From Pilatotrama ljubarskyi (taxonomy: Eukaryota > Basidiomycota > Agaricomycetes > Polyporales > Polyporaceae): DNA of 64,000 nucleotides. Made by a program: the position numbers and the translations under genes. Positions 47,701 through 58,978 of the stretch are shown here, one piece after another; within the stretch, counting starts at the first letter, position 1, and every line of letters begins with the position of its first letter. Where the stretch lies: positions 339,723-403,722 of the forward strand of contig MU277676.1 of NCBI GenBank assembly GCA_022385805.1. Direction: 5' to 3'. The notes beneath the pieces are model-generated. The model was not told the origin of the DNA. It did not search any database and was given only the letters and a program-made list of their open reading frames with translations.

Positions 47701-49283
47701 AGAACCGTTCAGATGGTACCTGGCTGACGATCCCGGGCCGCGAACTGCAGAAGAACATCCATCCCTGGCAGGACAGACGATTGTATGTGCACATCTCCTA
47801 GATGCTACTTCTGCAGGCCAACGTGCCCTGATTCCGAGTCAATCTCAGGTGCGCTGAGAATGCTCGTGATAACGAGGGTAGCCAGACGAGCACGGATTAC
47901 TCACGATTGATAGTAAGTACTAGGTAGTACTCGTTGTGGAAGCAACAAGCTCCGCGGTGGAGCTCAAATCGCCGGGTGACAATCATCGAAGCATGGCGCA
48001 GGTACGCCGCGAGAGAACGGCTTACGGCCGCGGCGAAGAACGCTTGCGCTCGTCGTTCACCAAAGGCGCCCACATGCATCCTCCAACTGGTAACCCCTGT
48101 AGCTCTTTCATATACGTGTCTGTGCACCGGCAAGCTCAGGCAAGTTCACACATAGCACAGAGGTTGGTACGTACAACGGGATCGCCGACCTCTCGATGCG
48201 CTCACGCTGCCTCACCGGGGCCAGCGACGATGAATATAGCGTCGCGGCCACACGAGCGTTCACTCCTCCTTACGTCCACTCGACCGCTCTTCCGAGCTTC
48301 GCGGCGGTTCGCCGGGGAGCCCCTCAAACTCAAAAGGGCCACAAGTCCACTGCCCACCGTCCATCTGACTGTTCGCCGAGTGGCTGGTAGTTGCTTACTG
48401 TGCCGTCGGTGCTAGTCTGCCTTACGTATGTAGGCTGCAGCTGGGCGTAAATACTTACCTGCAGCTTGCTCTGCTCTCGCTCAACGCTGATTACGAGTGA
48501 CGGGGCCGCCGGCGGTCATGAGGAGTCTTGAGGAGTTATCGATTGCAATACGCGTACACGCGACGCTCCCGCGAAGACTGCCGTACAGGGACGAGCGGTG
48601 GGTGACGTCAACGTATTCCGACAGTGCAGACAAAAAAGCCATACAGCCGCTGCTTCGGCGACATATGTATGTCTTTGACGAATCGACGTTGACGATGAAC
48701 GCATAGCACAGCGAACGTCGGGCGATGGCCGGAACTGGCAACACCGACCACAGTAGAATCATAAGCGCCCATGGTGACATCATATGTCGGCCGTCCGTCG
48801 GCGCGCACCCTGAGAGCGCCCAAATAGACGTGCCGCAGGCGTGCCGGTGATCCGGGATGTTCGGCGTGGCTGTCTGCGTTTTCCGAAGGACGGGGGCGGC
48901 GCAGGATGAGAGTGCGTTTTGTCAGGCCCTCGTCGCACCTGGCGATAGATGGCAGGGAAAGCGGGACGGACGGGGAATAGCCACACACTTCCCAGCGTTT
49001 GGCTATCGCCGACGACGCTGCATTCCTCACTTGCGACCGGATCTCATGCTCTAGCCCTCGACCCTTCGCTGCGTACCGTATGTTCTGGTTCACCCACAGC
49101 TTGGGGATGCCAAACAGCAGTCGACCGATCGTCATCATCTCCCGAGAGCGAGGTCGAATGTCTTCATCAAATTTGCAGCTCGCGCATTATTCGCTGCCCC
49201 GCTGTGCGCCCCCGCAAAATTTCTTCGCTGCGACCGGCGACGAATACCAATTGCGTGCGGGGGTGGGGCGGGAGATCTGTTTC

Positions 49284-49332
49284 GGGCCCGCCGTCCAAGG
49301 AACGGTCGCGTCCTTGGCGCGAAGGCGGGCCC
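49284..49332. repeat. Nested double hairpin
   Basis: Outer arms GGGCCCGCC (49284-49292) and GGCGGGCCC (49324-49332) enclose inner arms CCAAGGA (49295-49301) and TCCTTGG (49311-49317). All arms are perfect. It lies 1.2 kb upstream of the transporter start. Function unknown; it could be a regulatory dyad. Confidence 0.6.
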
Positions 49333-50169
49333 GGTCCGACCGTCCGGGCGCGAGGAAAATTGGCGAACGGACGCCACCACGGACGATCGGTCGGCCTGAT
49401 CGCGCCTGGCTCGGGCAGAGCGCTCAGAGACGGGCGGCGCAGGTATTTCCCGCGCCCGAACGCTCGGAAGAGGGCCGCCTCGAGGCTCGCGACCGCCGAT
49501 CGTCACTCTGGCAGGGCGGGCAGCGAGGGCGGGGGCGCGACAGAGAGGGGCTCAGCTGACCTCCACATTCAGGCACGATCCCGTGGTCGGCTGGAGGGCG
49601 GGGGCTAGCGCGGCGGGATGATCAGGACTGAGGGCGTCGGTTGGCGGGGTCAACGGTTTGCGATGATTGCTGAGATTCCGACGGAAGGACTGGGACTGGG
49701 CGAGTTGCGGTGATAGTATCAGAACGGTGCAGTCTCGTGGTCCTTGCGCAGCGGTGATAGTGGGAGAAGTGCTCGTCGCGTTCACACTGCCAGCTAAGGT
49801 TCGGGGACACGAGGAGGGACAGAGAAGTGGGCGGGCTTGCGCAAACGTGCAGCTGCGACGACAGAGAACAGTTCTGTGCGCCGAGGGCGGCGGGGAGGCG
49901 GCGGCGGTGGCGTCACTGGAAAGGACGGCGGAAAAGTCTGTGTGCGGGCGCTCGAGAGTGCTGGCCGACGAGCCGGAGGATGAATACAGCCGCCGGAGCA
50001 TGGAGGCACCCCAGATCAGAGGCTTGGACGGATGCCGTGAACGCAGAGTCATTTGCCGAGCGTCCCAGCTGTGCGGTGAGAACGCTGCGATGTGTGTGTG
50101 CCCCTGCGAGGCCGAGGCAGACGAGCGAAAGCGGAGGGCGGAGGGGGCCAGAACGAGAAGAGGAGAAGC

Positions 50170-50221
50170 TGGGGATGGGGGCGGGGTTCGGGGGCGGGGG
50201 CGGGGAAGACTGGGGGCGGGA
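50170..50221. promoter_or_regulatory. G-rich cluster, candidate Mig1/CreA-type or quadruplex-forming sites
   Basis: Repeated GGGG and GCGGGG units occur within ~50 bases, 340-390 bp upstream of the sugar transporter start. GCGGGG fits the SYGGRG core of CreA/Mig1 carbon-repression factors. A complementary C-rich run (CCCCGCCCCCGCCCC) lies at 50499-50525, just before the start. Regulation by carbon source is inference. Confidence 0.4.
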
Positions 50222-50384
50222 TGCGCATGCTATCGATTACCCGGTGGGGGACAGCAGGCGCCGGCGTGCACAACGATCATCCGGGGTGCGCTGCGTCTGC
50301 CCAAACCGGAAGGGGCTGTCGTTTGCGACCAAGTGGAGTGCCGGCGTCTTCTGATGAGGCTGATGCACGGAGGCCTCTGCCTAT

Positions 50385-50392
50385 TATATAAA
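50385..50392 (+). promoter_or_regulatory. TATA box of sugar transporter gene
   Basis: TATATAAA in CTATTATATAAAGGCGC, 178 bp before the ATG at 50563, followed by a long C/T-rich leader. Confidence 0.65.
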
Positions 50393-50562
50393 GGCGCACC
50401 ATTCCGTCCTCCTTCCCTCGTCCCCTCCTCCTCCCGCCGTCCATCGCGCTCTCGTGGACGCCCAGCAGCTGCTCAGCTCGGATCCGGAGTCGACTCTTCC
50501 CCGCCCCCGCCCCCGCCCCCTCCTCACCCTCTACGACCGCGACGCCGCCACCAGCCTCCGCC

Positions 50563-52661
50563 ATGTCTATCGAGAACGAGAAGGCCTCCATCAAGCGAGA
50601 GTCCATGTCGGACTACTCCAAGGAGATCAAGCACATTGACAACACCGTCGCCAATGTCAAGCTCGCCAACCCCCTCACCGGCATCCCCCATGACCAGCTC
50701 ATGGAAGACGCGTCCACCTTCGCCAAGTCGCGTGGTCTCGCGCACCTCGAGCAGGAGTTCCGCAAGGGCGCTCTTGTCGCTCAGGACCCCACCGCCTTCG
50801 AGTCCCTCACCCAGCTTGACGATGAGGACAAGGCCGTCCTCCGTAAGGAGCTCACCCACCGCTGGGCCCAACCCGCGCAGCTCTACTACCTTGTCATCCT
50901 TTGTTCACTGTCCGCAGCCGTGCAGGGTGTAAGTGGCACTCGAATATCGTTGATAACTGTGTTCCAGATCTGACATGCGCCGCCGATCACAGATGGACGA
51001 GTCCGTCATTAACGGCGCGAACCTCTTCTTCCCCGATGAGCTCGGTATCCCCCAGAGCGGTCCCAATGAGAGCAACAACCAGTGGTTGCTCGGTCTTGTC
51101 AACGGTGCTCCTTACGTGCGTCTCACCTCCTACTAAAGGCACCCGATCTGTCCCGTGCTGACTGGCTTTTCGACAGCTCTGCTGCGGTCTTATCGGATGC
51201 TGGCTCTCCGCGCCTATGAACAAATACTTTGGTCGCCGCGGGACGATCTTCATTTCTGCATTCGTGTCCTTCATCGCCTGCATCTGGCAGGGCCTCACCA
51301 ACACGTGGTGGCACCTCTTTATCGCCCGCTTCATCCTTGGCTTCGGCATCGGCCCCAAATCTACCACGGTCCCCGTCTACGCGGCCGAGTGCGCGCCTCC
51401 GGCCATCCGTGGAGCGCTCGTCATGATGTGGTACGTACAACCTGCCGCCCTTGCACGAGAGCGACAACCCTGACTTGCGGCGACAGGCAAATGTGGACTG
51501 CCTTCGGTATCATGCTTGGCACGGTTATGAGCTTGGCGTTCTACCACGTCAGCTCGTCTCACGTCGATGGTCTCAACTGGCGTCTCATGCTTGGTAGCGT
51601 AAGTGGCAAATCTTCTATGTGAAGTGGGCGAGCAGACACTAAGTTCGTCGCGACAGGCCGGTGTTCCTGCCCTCATCATCATGAGCCAGGTCTACTTCTG
51701 CCCGGAGTCGCCCCGTTGGTTGATCGGCAAGGGTCGCTACGACAAGGCCTTCGAGTCGCTCATGCGCCTCCGCAAGAGCCCGCTCCAGGCTGCGCGTGAC
51801 CTCTACTACATCCACGTCCTCCTCGAGACCGAGAAGGAGATCCAGACCGGCCGCAACCTCTTCCTCGAGCTGTTCACCGTCCCCCGTAACCGCCGCGCCA
51901 CGCTCGCGTCGACGATCGTCATGTTCATGCAGCAGTTCTGCGGCGTCAACGTCATCGCGTACTACTCGTCCAACATCTTCGCGCAGGCCAACTTCAGCAA
52001 CATCCAGGCGCTCCTCGCCTCGTGGGGCTTCGGCATGCTCAACTGGGTATTCGCGCTCCCCGCCGTGTACACGATCGACACCTTCGGTCGCCGTAACCTC
52101 CTGCTCACGACCTTCCCGCTCATGGCGCTCTTCCTGCTCCTGACCGGCTTCGCCTTCTACATCCCGGAGAACACCGACGCGCGCATCGCGATCGTCGCCC
52201 TTGGCATCTACCTCTTCACGATGGCCTACTCGCCCGGCGAGGGCCCCGTCCCCTTCACCTACTCCGCCGAGGCGTTCCCGCTGTACGTGCGCGACGTCGG
52301 CATGGCGTGGGCCACCTCCGTGCTCTGGTTCTTCAACTTCATCGTCGCGATCACCTTCCCCCGACTGCTCGGCGCCTTCCAGCCGCAGGGCGCGTTCGGG
52401 TGGTATGCGGGCTGGAACATCATCGGCTTCGTGCTCATCCTGCTCTTCCTGCCCGAGACGAAGGCGCTCTCGCTCGAGGAGCTCGACCAGGTGTTCAGCG
52501 TGCCCACGCACGTGCACGCCGCGTACCAGCTCAAGGCGCTCCCGCGCAACATCAAGAAGTACATCTTCCGCATGAAGGTCGAGCCCCTCCCCCCGCTGTA
52601 CGAGCACGAGGGCGCCATCGGCGAGAAGCACTACGCGCCCGGTGGCGCGGGCCACGCATAG
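50563..52661 (+). CDS. MFS sugar/polyol porter
   Basis: Five exons: 50563-50928, 50993-51115, 51177-51430, 51487-51598, 51657-52661 (1860 nt, 619 aa). Introns are 56-64 bp. The ~110-residue N-terminal cytoplasmic tail contains coiled, charged sequence. Then come 12 membrane segments of the sugar-porter family, with QGMDESVINGAN in helix 1, NKYFGRRGTIFIS between helices 2 and 3, PESPRWLIGKGRYDKA before the central loop, DTFGRRNLL between 8 and 9, and PETKALSLEELDQVF after helix 12. It is a plasma-membrane H+-coupled carrier by family. The helix-1 signature resembles fungal myo-inositol/polyol-type transporters, but substrate cannot be fixed from sequence. Codons are extremely GC3-rich, a sign of high expression. 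Promoter carries G-rich repeats and a TATA box. Confidence 0.92.
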
Positions 52662-54621
52662 GCGTCGGCGCTCCGCTTTGCTGCTCTCTTGTGTTGCTGC
52701 GGCGGCCACCAAATGAAGCCCTCCGGTAGTGTTCGGGCCCGGGGGCGCTGGTGTTGTTGAACTTGTGTAGGATCGATGGATTGTTGTCGTTGTCGTGCGG
52801 GCGGGAGCGGCGGGCTGGCTGTGTAGATTTCTCTCTCTCACCTTCACCTGCGTACCTACGTACTAATGAATACCACCACGACTGTCATGCTCGTTCTGCT
52901 GTACTAATGTATTCCTAGTGATGTGCTTGCTTTACGCTACTTATAAAATTCCGGTTCCGTCCTCTCTTACGCTGGTGTGATCTCGAGCTTCACGAGGGCT
53001 TGTGACATTTGCGATGGTTCGCTCTCGCCTGTTGCGCTTCAAGCTTCACTGGACGAACGCCCCATGTGCAAAGATACGAGGGCCTCGCTCGGATTCGTTC
53101 GCTCGCCCCGCTCCTCGGTCTCCGACGAGTCGTTGTGCTGATTGGGCGTCTCAGGCTCATAAGGTGTTGGGCGTCTCTCCCCACGTCGCCACTTCCCTGC
53201 GGCGCCTGACGCGGACGACTTCGAAGTTGTCGACTCAGACTCCGACTCTCATGCTCTGAGTCCCTCCACTCTTTTGCTGGATTCTACGACGTTCTGCGCT
53301 GAATGAACGATATGCCGATGTATTTCAGCATACATGAGCAGAAGAGAGGAATTTGCTTGCGCACAGGAGGTTCCAAGACAAGATAGTTCCTCGATTCTGA
53401 CGTTGTCTGTACGTGCTCTCGGTAAGCTCCAACTCTTGGTCGCGAGGCTGCGCCTTTAGAGGACTGTGGTAGGTGAACTCCTCTGTCGTTCGGTTGAATC
53501 TCGAGACTGAAATATGCCAGGAGGGAGACACGAGCGACAGGGTGGGAAGTGCCGCATGTGCCCACTGACTCCCGCACGCCCCTACTGAATCGGCCGAAGA
53601 TCCAGTGCGGGCTTGTAGCCGTGCGAACGACAACGACACGCATCCATTTTGCCATACGACTCTTCCCCATGCACCGACGCATGTGTGGTGGTCCTGTTGT
53701 AGAGCCGGCCACTCCCCTTTCCCAGATCAGCCGCCCTTTGGCAGCTCAGCGATGCATCCCGCATGCCGCCTCGACCCGGGATCCCACTGAGCACTGGTTC
53801 GAAGTGTCTCATGTCCTTCCGGAGAACTCCGACTCTCATCGTTGCCTTGCTATCGACCGTCGGAGAATTACCGCCGACTCACGCTTACATGCGAGAGATT
53901 CCCCCATAGCATGAGGCAGCATGTTGCCTTAGTAACGACGGGAGGAGCGTTACAGTCCTGGGAACGGTGCGTAAAACACCTGTACCTCTCCGCGCTGTCT
54001 CACTTTCTGACCCAGTCTCTAGGCTGCCCAAATAAGCAGTAGACGTCTCTTGACTCCACCTGTTTAATTTTGAACGAAGTTGCACAGATCTTCGTCAGAA
54101 CTGCTGAGCGTCCAGCTGGACATCAAGTTCAGTACGCCGCTCCTCCGCGAGCCTATATGCGCTTGACCATGACCCCCGAGGGTACCGAGCTGAAGGGCGA
54201 GGGAACACTGGAGTGCGCCGCGGAGCCACGCTCTATGAACGGACGATCGTCGTGCATAGTATGCGTGCGAACAGCAGACTGAGAAGGGCCACCCGGCCTG
54301 GCCGAGGCGGCCGAGTATAGTACTGTGGGCGGCGACAGATGCCTATACGCCGCAGGGGGAGTGGTGCGCCATTGGTTCGGGAGCCCCGGACATGCCAGCC
54401 TGCCATTGCCTCCACCAGCGTACGGGAGGTGGGCGAACGTCTTGGGCTCGGCAGGGGCTGTGCTTCACTTAGGCAGGTACTCACCGCTCTCTGCCGTGCC
54501 AAAGTAGAAAAGACGGCCGGCTTTCAACGTTTCGTTCATCCTTTCGCACCTCTCGACAGCCCCTTCTTCACCACTTTACCCTCTACCCGCGCCCGAACCT
54601 ACACCAGAAAGCTCCCTCGAG
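52662..54621. other. Intergenic, no supported gene
   Basis: About 2 kb between the transporter and the first ferritin-like gene. Only short frames on both strands. The leader before 54622 is pyrimidine-rich; no clear TATA box. Confidence 0.5.
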
Positions 54622-55749
54622 ATGTTCTGCAAACGTGCCCTCTTTGCACTCGCTGCCATATCAACGGTGTTTGGTGCACCCGCACCCGCTCCTCAAGTCA
54701 CTGGTGCGTACCTCGCTTCCATGGTGCCATGGGCCTGTTCCAACCGCTGCTGATATCACCCGCGATCAGATATTGACGTACTCCAATTCGCCTTGACGCT
54801 CGAGCACCTCGAGGACGCCTTCTATGCTGCAGCTCTCTCCAAGTTTGACGCCAAGTCCTTCGCGGACGCGGGCTTTCCCGACTGGGTCCGCAACCGCTTC
54901 GTTCAGATCGGCGAGCACGAGTCAGGCCATGTCGCCTTCCTGAACGCAGCTCTTGGAGCTCAGGCGACTAAGGCTTGCGAGTACAACTTGTAAGTCTGCG
55001 TTCCATCGGCGTGTAGGCGCAGCGAAGTCTCACCACGCAATGCAGCCCCTTCGACAGCCCGGCCTCCTTCATTGCGCTCTCCCAAGCGTTAGAGAGTGTC
55101 GGGGATTCCGCTTACATCGGTGCTGCTCAGCTTGTCACAGACAAGAGCGTGTTGACCGACGCTGCCGTGAGTGCTGACACTATGGAATGGGTCCCTGCGT
55201 ATCTGACCGAAGTTCGATGCAGTCGATATTGTCTGTCGAGGCACGTCATACTGCGTGGGTGTCATCCTCGGTTCAGAAGCTGCAAGCGTGGAGCGGACCC
55301 TTCGACATACCCTTGACGCCCAGCGGCGCTTTCTCTCTTGCATGTAAGCGTTCTCGTTCTACTCACTCCTGTTCTCACTCCTGGGATGGGCTGACCGTAT
55401 GTATTCAGCGCTGTTCATTAAGAGCTGCCCCTCGACCAACCCCGCATTGCCCGTGAAGACCTTCCCTCCGGTCACTATCTCTGACGCCGCGCCCGCCCAC
55501 GGCAGCCCCGTCGCCCTGACCTTCACGAAGCCTCAGGGGACGCAGCTGGCGGGCGCACAGGTCGCATGGCTGAGCGGCCTAGGCGCCGTCTTCTCCGACC
55601 TTAACGCCGACGGCAAGACGACTGTGCCCCCGGGCTTGAACGGCACGGTGTTCGCGGCGGTGGTGTCGGACAAGAACGTGCCGACCGACAGCAATATGAT
55701 CACCGGCTTTACTATCGTTCAGTTCCCGTTCGACTCGCATGTCTCGTAG
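54622..55749 (+). CDS. Secreted ferritin-like (Rds1-type) protein, copy 1
   Basis: Five exons: 54622-54703, 54770-54989, 55046-55166, 55223-55343, 55409-55749 (885 nt, 294 aa). Introns are 56-66 bp. A signal peptide (MFCKRALFALAAISTVFGAP) is followed by a four-helix ferritin-like domain (~28-180). Metal-ligand-type residues are visible: LTLEHLEDAFY (helix 1), IGEHESGHVAFL (helix 2, ExxH), LSQALESVGD (helix 3) and SVEARHTAWV (helix 4, ExxH). The C-terminal domain (~190-294) is beta-rich with one CPSTNPALPVKTFP segment and a final ITGFTIVQFPFDS. This matches the fungal Rds1/dessication-related family, stress- or nutrient-induced secreted proteins whose metal use is not established. It has a tandem paralogue 1 kb downstream. 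Confidence 0.88.
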
Positions 55750-56800
55750 AGTGGGCTAGGCACTAGGCACTTGCAGGTGGTGTTTTAGATATTGACTCTG
55801 TACGCCCTATATGATGTCCCGTGCGCCCTCTGCTTGTAGGTACGTAATCCCACGACTGTCGCTGCAGCGACTTTCCACTGAGTTTCAGCAACTGCGAACA
55901 GTTTTAGAACAATCATCATGAAGCCATGCGCACGAATCTATCGCCTCAGAGCGGCTATATCTCCACGTTTGAGCCGACATGTGGGATCTATCCCTGGTGT
56001 TCGCAGGAAGAATCGCGGACGGAGCCGCCACTACTCTGCTCTTCATCGGGAAAGTGATGCAATGGCCTTCTACTGGACTCGATAAGCTTGACTCAGTCAC
56101 GGAATTTTTCTGGCTGCTTGCGGTGATTTTCAATGGTGCGACACCCCTTCCGTGGTACTCTCCTGTAACTAACCTCGAAATCGTGAAGCCGCGCATTCAA
56201 CAATGCACAGCAGTCACACTCAACGGGATATCAACCCGATCCTCGACGGACCTTGTCCACTTCGACCCGGTGACGAGCTGCCTCACGGACCATGCACTGT
56301 CATCGATCAGAGCGCACTTCCACTGTTCAGCAGTTCCGCGAAGAAGGTCGCAACGTCTACGTCCTCGATCGAGGCCCTACTACTGGTAGCATAGCCCGGT
56401 GCGGATCGATCGCGCGATGCTCTATGGGGAGGACAGCTCCTCATACTCGTCCCACAGCTGCGAGCCCCAAGCCGGGAAGGCGTACACTGCGGTCCATTTG
56501 ACAGCTGCTCACCTTGAACAGCCGGGTCGTGGTCGGTTCGGGCATATCGGTCATGACACACTCACATCCCCGCCACTCTGCCTGAGAGTAGTCGTCGAAC
56601 ATCCAATCCTGGTAGGTCTGTCCTTCAATCCTGCAGGCACCCTCAGGCATCCGGGGCCAGTCTCCCGTTCTCTGACCCTACCCTCAGGTATAAAAGCTGA
56701 CGGAATGTAAGGTCATCTCTTCACCGTTCGCACCATCCGAACGCTTCCACTCCTTACCTTTACCCCATTCTGTCCCTCCTCCCCCCCTACGCTCCCCAAG
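55750..56800. other. Intergenic between the two ferritin-like genes
   Basis: About 1 kb. No gene seen. A TATA box at 56689 and a pyrimidine-rich leader (56740-56798) belong to copy 2. Confidence 0.5.
56689..56696 (+). promoter_or_regulatory. TATA box of ferritin-like copy 2
   Basis: TATAAAAG in CAGGTATAAAAGCTG, 112 bp upstream of the start at 56801. Confidence 0.65.
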
Positions 56801-57934
56801 ATGTTTCGCAAAGCCGTCCTCCTCGCCTTCGTCGCCGTTTCAGCGGTCATTGGTGCGCCCGCGCCCGCCATGGTCACTGGTGAGTTGCCCACGCTCTTCA
56901 GGCCTCAGGTGTCCAGCTCATCAACGGATCCATGACCTCGTCCATTGTCAGATACCGATGTCCTTCAGTTCGCACTGACTCTCGAGCACCTCGAGAGCGC
57001 GTTCTACTCGGGCGGCCTCGCCAAATATGACGCGACGGCGTTTACCGATGCCGGCTTTCCCGATTGGGTCCGCGGCCGCATCGCCCAGATTGGCGAGCAC
57101 GAAAAAGATCATGTCAGTTTCTTGAGCGGAGCGATTGGTGCGCAGGCCACAATGCCTTGCGAATACAACTTGTGCGTCCATGTTTGTCTGGACGCTCACT
57201 CCTGAGGCTGACCGGTCCCGCAGCCCATACGACAGCCCTGCGGCCTTCCTGGCTCTGTCTCAGGCCTTGGAGAGCGTTGGCGATGCTGCATACCTCGGCG
57301 CCGCGCAATTCGTGTCGGACAAGACCGTCTTGACCGCTGCTGCGGTACGTGTCGATAGTCTTGACACGCTGGTAGCCGTCTCATCGTGTCTCCCGTGCAG
57401 TCGATACTCTCTGTCGAGGCTCGGCATGCGGGCTGGGTCTCCTCCTCGGTCCAGAAGCAGCAGCCGTGGAATGGGGCGTTCGAAGCGCCCTTGACTCCCA
57501 GCGGCGCGTACTCCCTCGCGTGTTAGTACTCCCGCCCTTCATTTATCTTCCCTCTGAGTGCTGAACATCGCCACATCCATACAGCCTTGTTCGTCACCAA
57601 CTGCCCCTCCTCCAACCCCGCTCTGCCGGTCAAGACCTTCCCTCCGCTCACGATCTCCGAAGCAGCCCCCGCCCACGGCACCCCTGTCGCCCTGACGTTC
57701 GCTCCGGCGCAAGGCCAGGAAGTCGCCGCCGCGCACGTCGCGTGGCTCAGTGGACTCAGCGTCGTTTACTCGGAGCTCACGGCGGACGGGACGACTACGG
57801 TCCCTGCGGGCTTGAGGGGCACGGTGTTCGCGACGGTGGTCTCGAGTCAGGAGACCCCGAACGACAAGAACATGCTCAGCGGGTTCACGATCGCTCAGTT
57901 CCCGTTCGACTCGTACGTCGTCGAGAATGCGTAG
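56801..57934 (+). CDS. Secreted ferritin-like (Rds1-type) protein, copy 2
   Basis: Five exons: 56801-56879, 56952-57171, 57224-57344, 57401-57521, 57585-57934 (891 nt, 296 aa). Exons 2-4 have the same lengths (220, 121, 121 nt) and phases as copy 1, so the pair arose by tandem duplication. It starts MFRKAVLLAFVAVSAVIGAP, a signal peptide. Helix ligands are conserved: LTLEHLESAFY, IGEHEKDHVSFL, LSQALESVGD and SVEARHAGWV. The C-terminal domain ends FTIAQFPFDSYVVENA, a little longer than copy 1. The donor of intron 4 is GTTAGT. Unlike copy 1 it has a clear TATA box, so the copies may be regulated differently (inference). Confidence 0.88.
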
Positions 57935-58632
57935 TCCTTGCTAGTACTACAAGTGCGTGCTGTTAGCCTTGTCTGCACCTTTCCGTCCATGCCCCATTCC
58001 ATGCGTTCTGATGTCATATATACGCGTGGATCAGGTGTTGTCTGAGAGGCGAAAGTCCTTACCGCGATTACGCTACTTTATCAGAATCCTTTCCCCCCTG
58101 ATGGACTAGTGTTGTTGAATAATATGCGCATTCGCCCCAGCCCCGAAGTGTTGACTTGGTAAGACAATACCCTCGTTGCTAACGAGGGCATGAGCGGCAG
58201 GGCCCAAGCGTACTATTACGCCACTTGCACGCAAGGAGAATGTGTACAATGCAGCTAAGCGTCAAGTTCGCAGCCTCAGGAATCAGTGGAACAACTCGTT
58301 CGCCACCTGCGTACTGACACGTATCCTGTTCATGGGCGAGTGCAGGCGAATGCGTTGTACCAATGGAAGGTTAGAACAAGATGCGGCCAAGATTTGTGGT
58401 GCCGCACCTGACCGCTACGGGTGGAAATCTGGCACGACGTGGGTAGGGCGGGGGTAGCGGCGATGGCGGACCAGCAATGCGGGATGGTCGACGCTTTGAA
58501 CGAGAGCAGTCGCCACAATGAAGGAGAGCATCGACCAGCAGGTAGGTGACAGCCAAAGCGTTTGACCAAGTCGGGTCCACGCGCTCCTCGCTCTGTGGCT
58601 CAGCATGGCAAAGCGTACCCTCGCGAGCGACA

Positions 58633-58639
58633 TATAAGG
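58633..58639 (+). promoter_or_regulatory. TATA box of an unassigned transcript
   Basis: TATAAGG in GCGACATATAAGGAGG, followed after ~30 bases by a C/T/A-rich leader as at the verified genes here. The nearest ATGs are 58723 and 58752. Confidence 0.45.
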
Positions 58640-58751
58640 AGGACGCCTGCAGAGCTGAGAGACTCATCAGCTACCTCGACATCCCCTCACATCCGCACAA
58701 CTCCCACCTTCAGCTCGGCAGCGATGCGCCGCTTCCGAGACGACCCACCCG

Positions 58752-58978
58752 ATGAACTCAAGTGTCCGCGCTCGTCTGACAGACAAACCTCTCATCCCAT
58801 TTCTGGGCCCTGGCGAAGGTGAGTACACCCTCTTACGTTCCCTCGCTAAGCATGAGACCGACTCCCGTTGATTCGCCCAGATGCCTCTGGGACCTTGGAG
58901 GCTGCCCCGCAAGCCGTTCGAGGTCTACATCCAGCGGATGACAGGCAGCACGCCCTAGGGCCAGAGAATGGCTCATGA
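58752..58978 (+). CDS. Possible short two-exon gene, unrecognised
   Basis: Exons 58752-58818 and 58881-58978 join across a canonical 62 bp GTGAGT..CCCAG intron into a 54-codon frame. It starts MNSSVRARLTDKPLIPFLGP and continues DASGTLEAAPQAVRG. It stands 113 bp behind a TATA box. No signal peptide, membrane helix or known domain. The second exon is the first of three diverged repeats, so it may instead be part of a decayed multi-exon gene. An overlapping ATG at 58723 in another frame is an alternative. Confidence 0.25.

Larger units (their letters stand above)
44747..50562. other. Long intergenic region ending in the sugar-transporter promoter
   Basis: About 5.8 kb. From 44747 to ~48850 there are only short frames and nothing recognised. 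From ~48860 to 50560 the sequence becomes very GC-rich, which produces long but spurious frames (for example 49667-50932). This part contains a nested hairpin (49284-49332), G-rich runs (50170-50221), C-rich runs (50499-50525) and a TATA box (50385). Confidence 0.5.

Noticed and set aside
49667..50932. 421-codon plus-strand frame overlapping the transporter start
   Set aside because: Arises from GC-rich sequence without stops. It overlaps exon 1 of the transporter out of frame and shows Ser/Pro/Arg low complexity.
51639..52847. 402-codon minus-strand frame opposite the sugar transporter
   Set aside because: It is the antisense shadow of GC3-rich exon 5 of the MFS transporter. The plus strand has splice structure and family motifs; the minus frame is low-complexity Glu/Arg/His with no domain.
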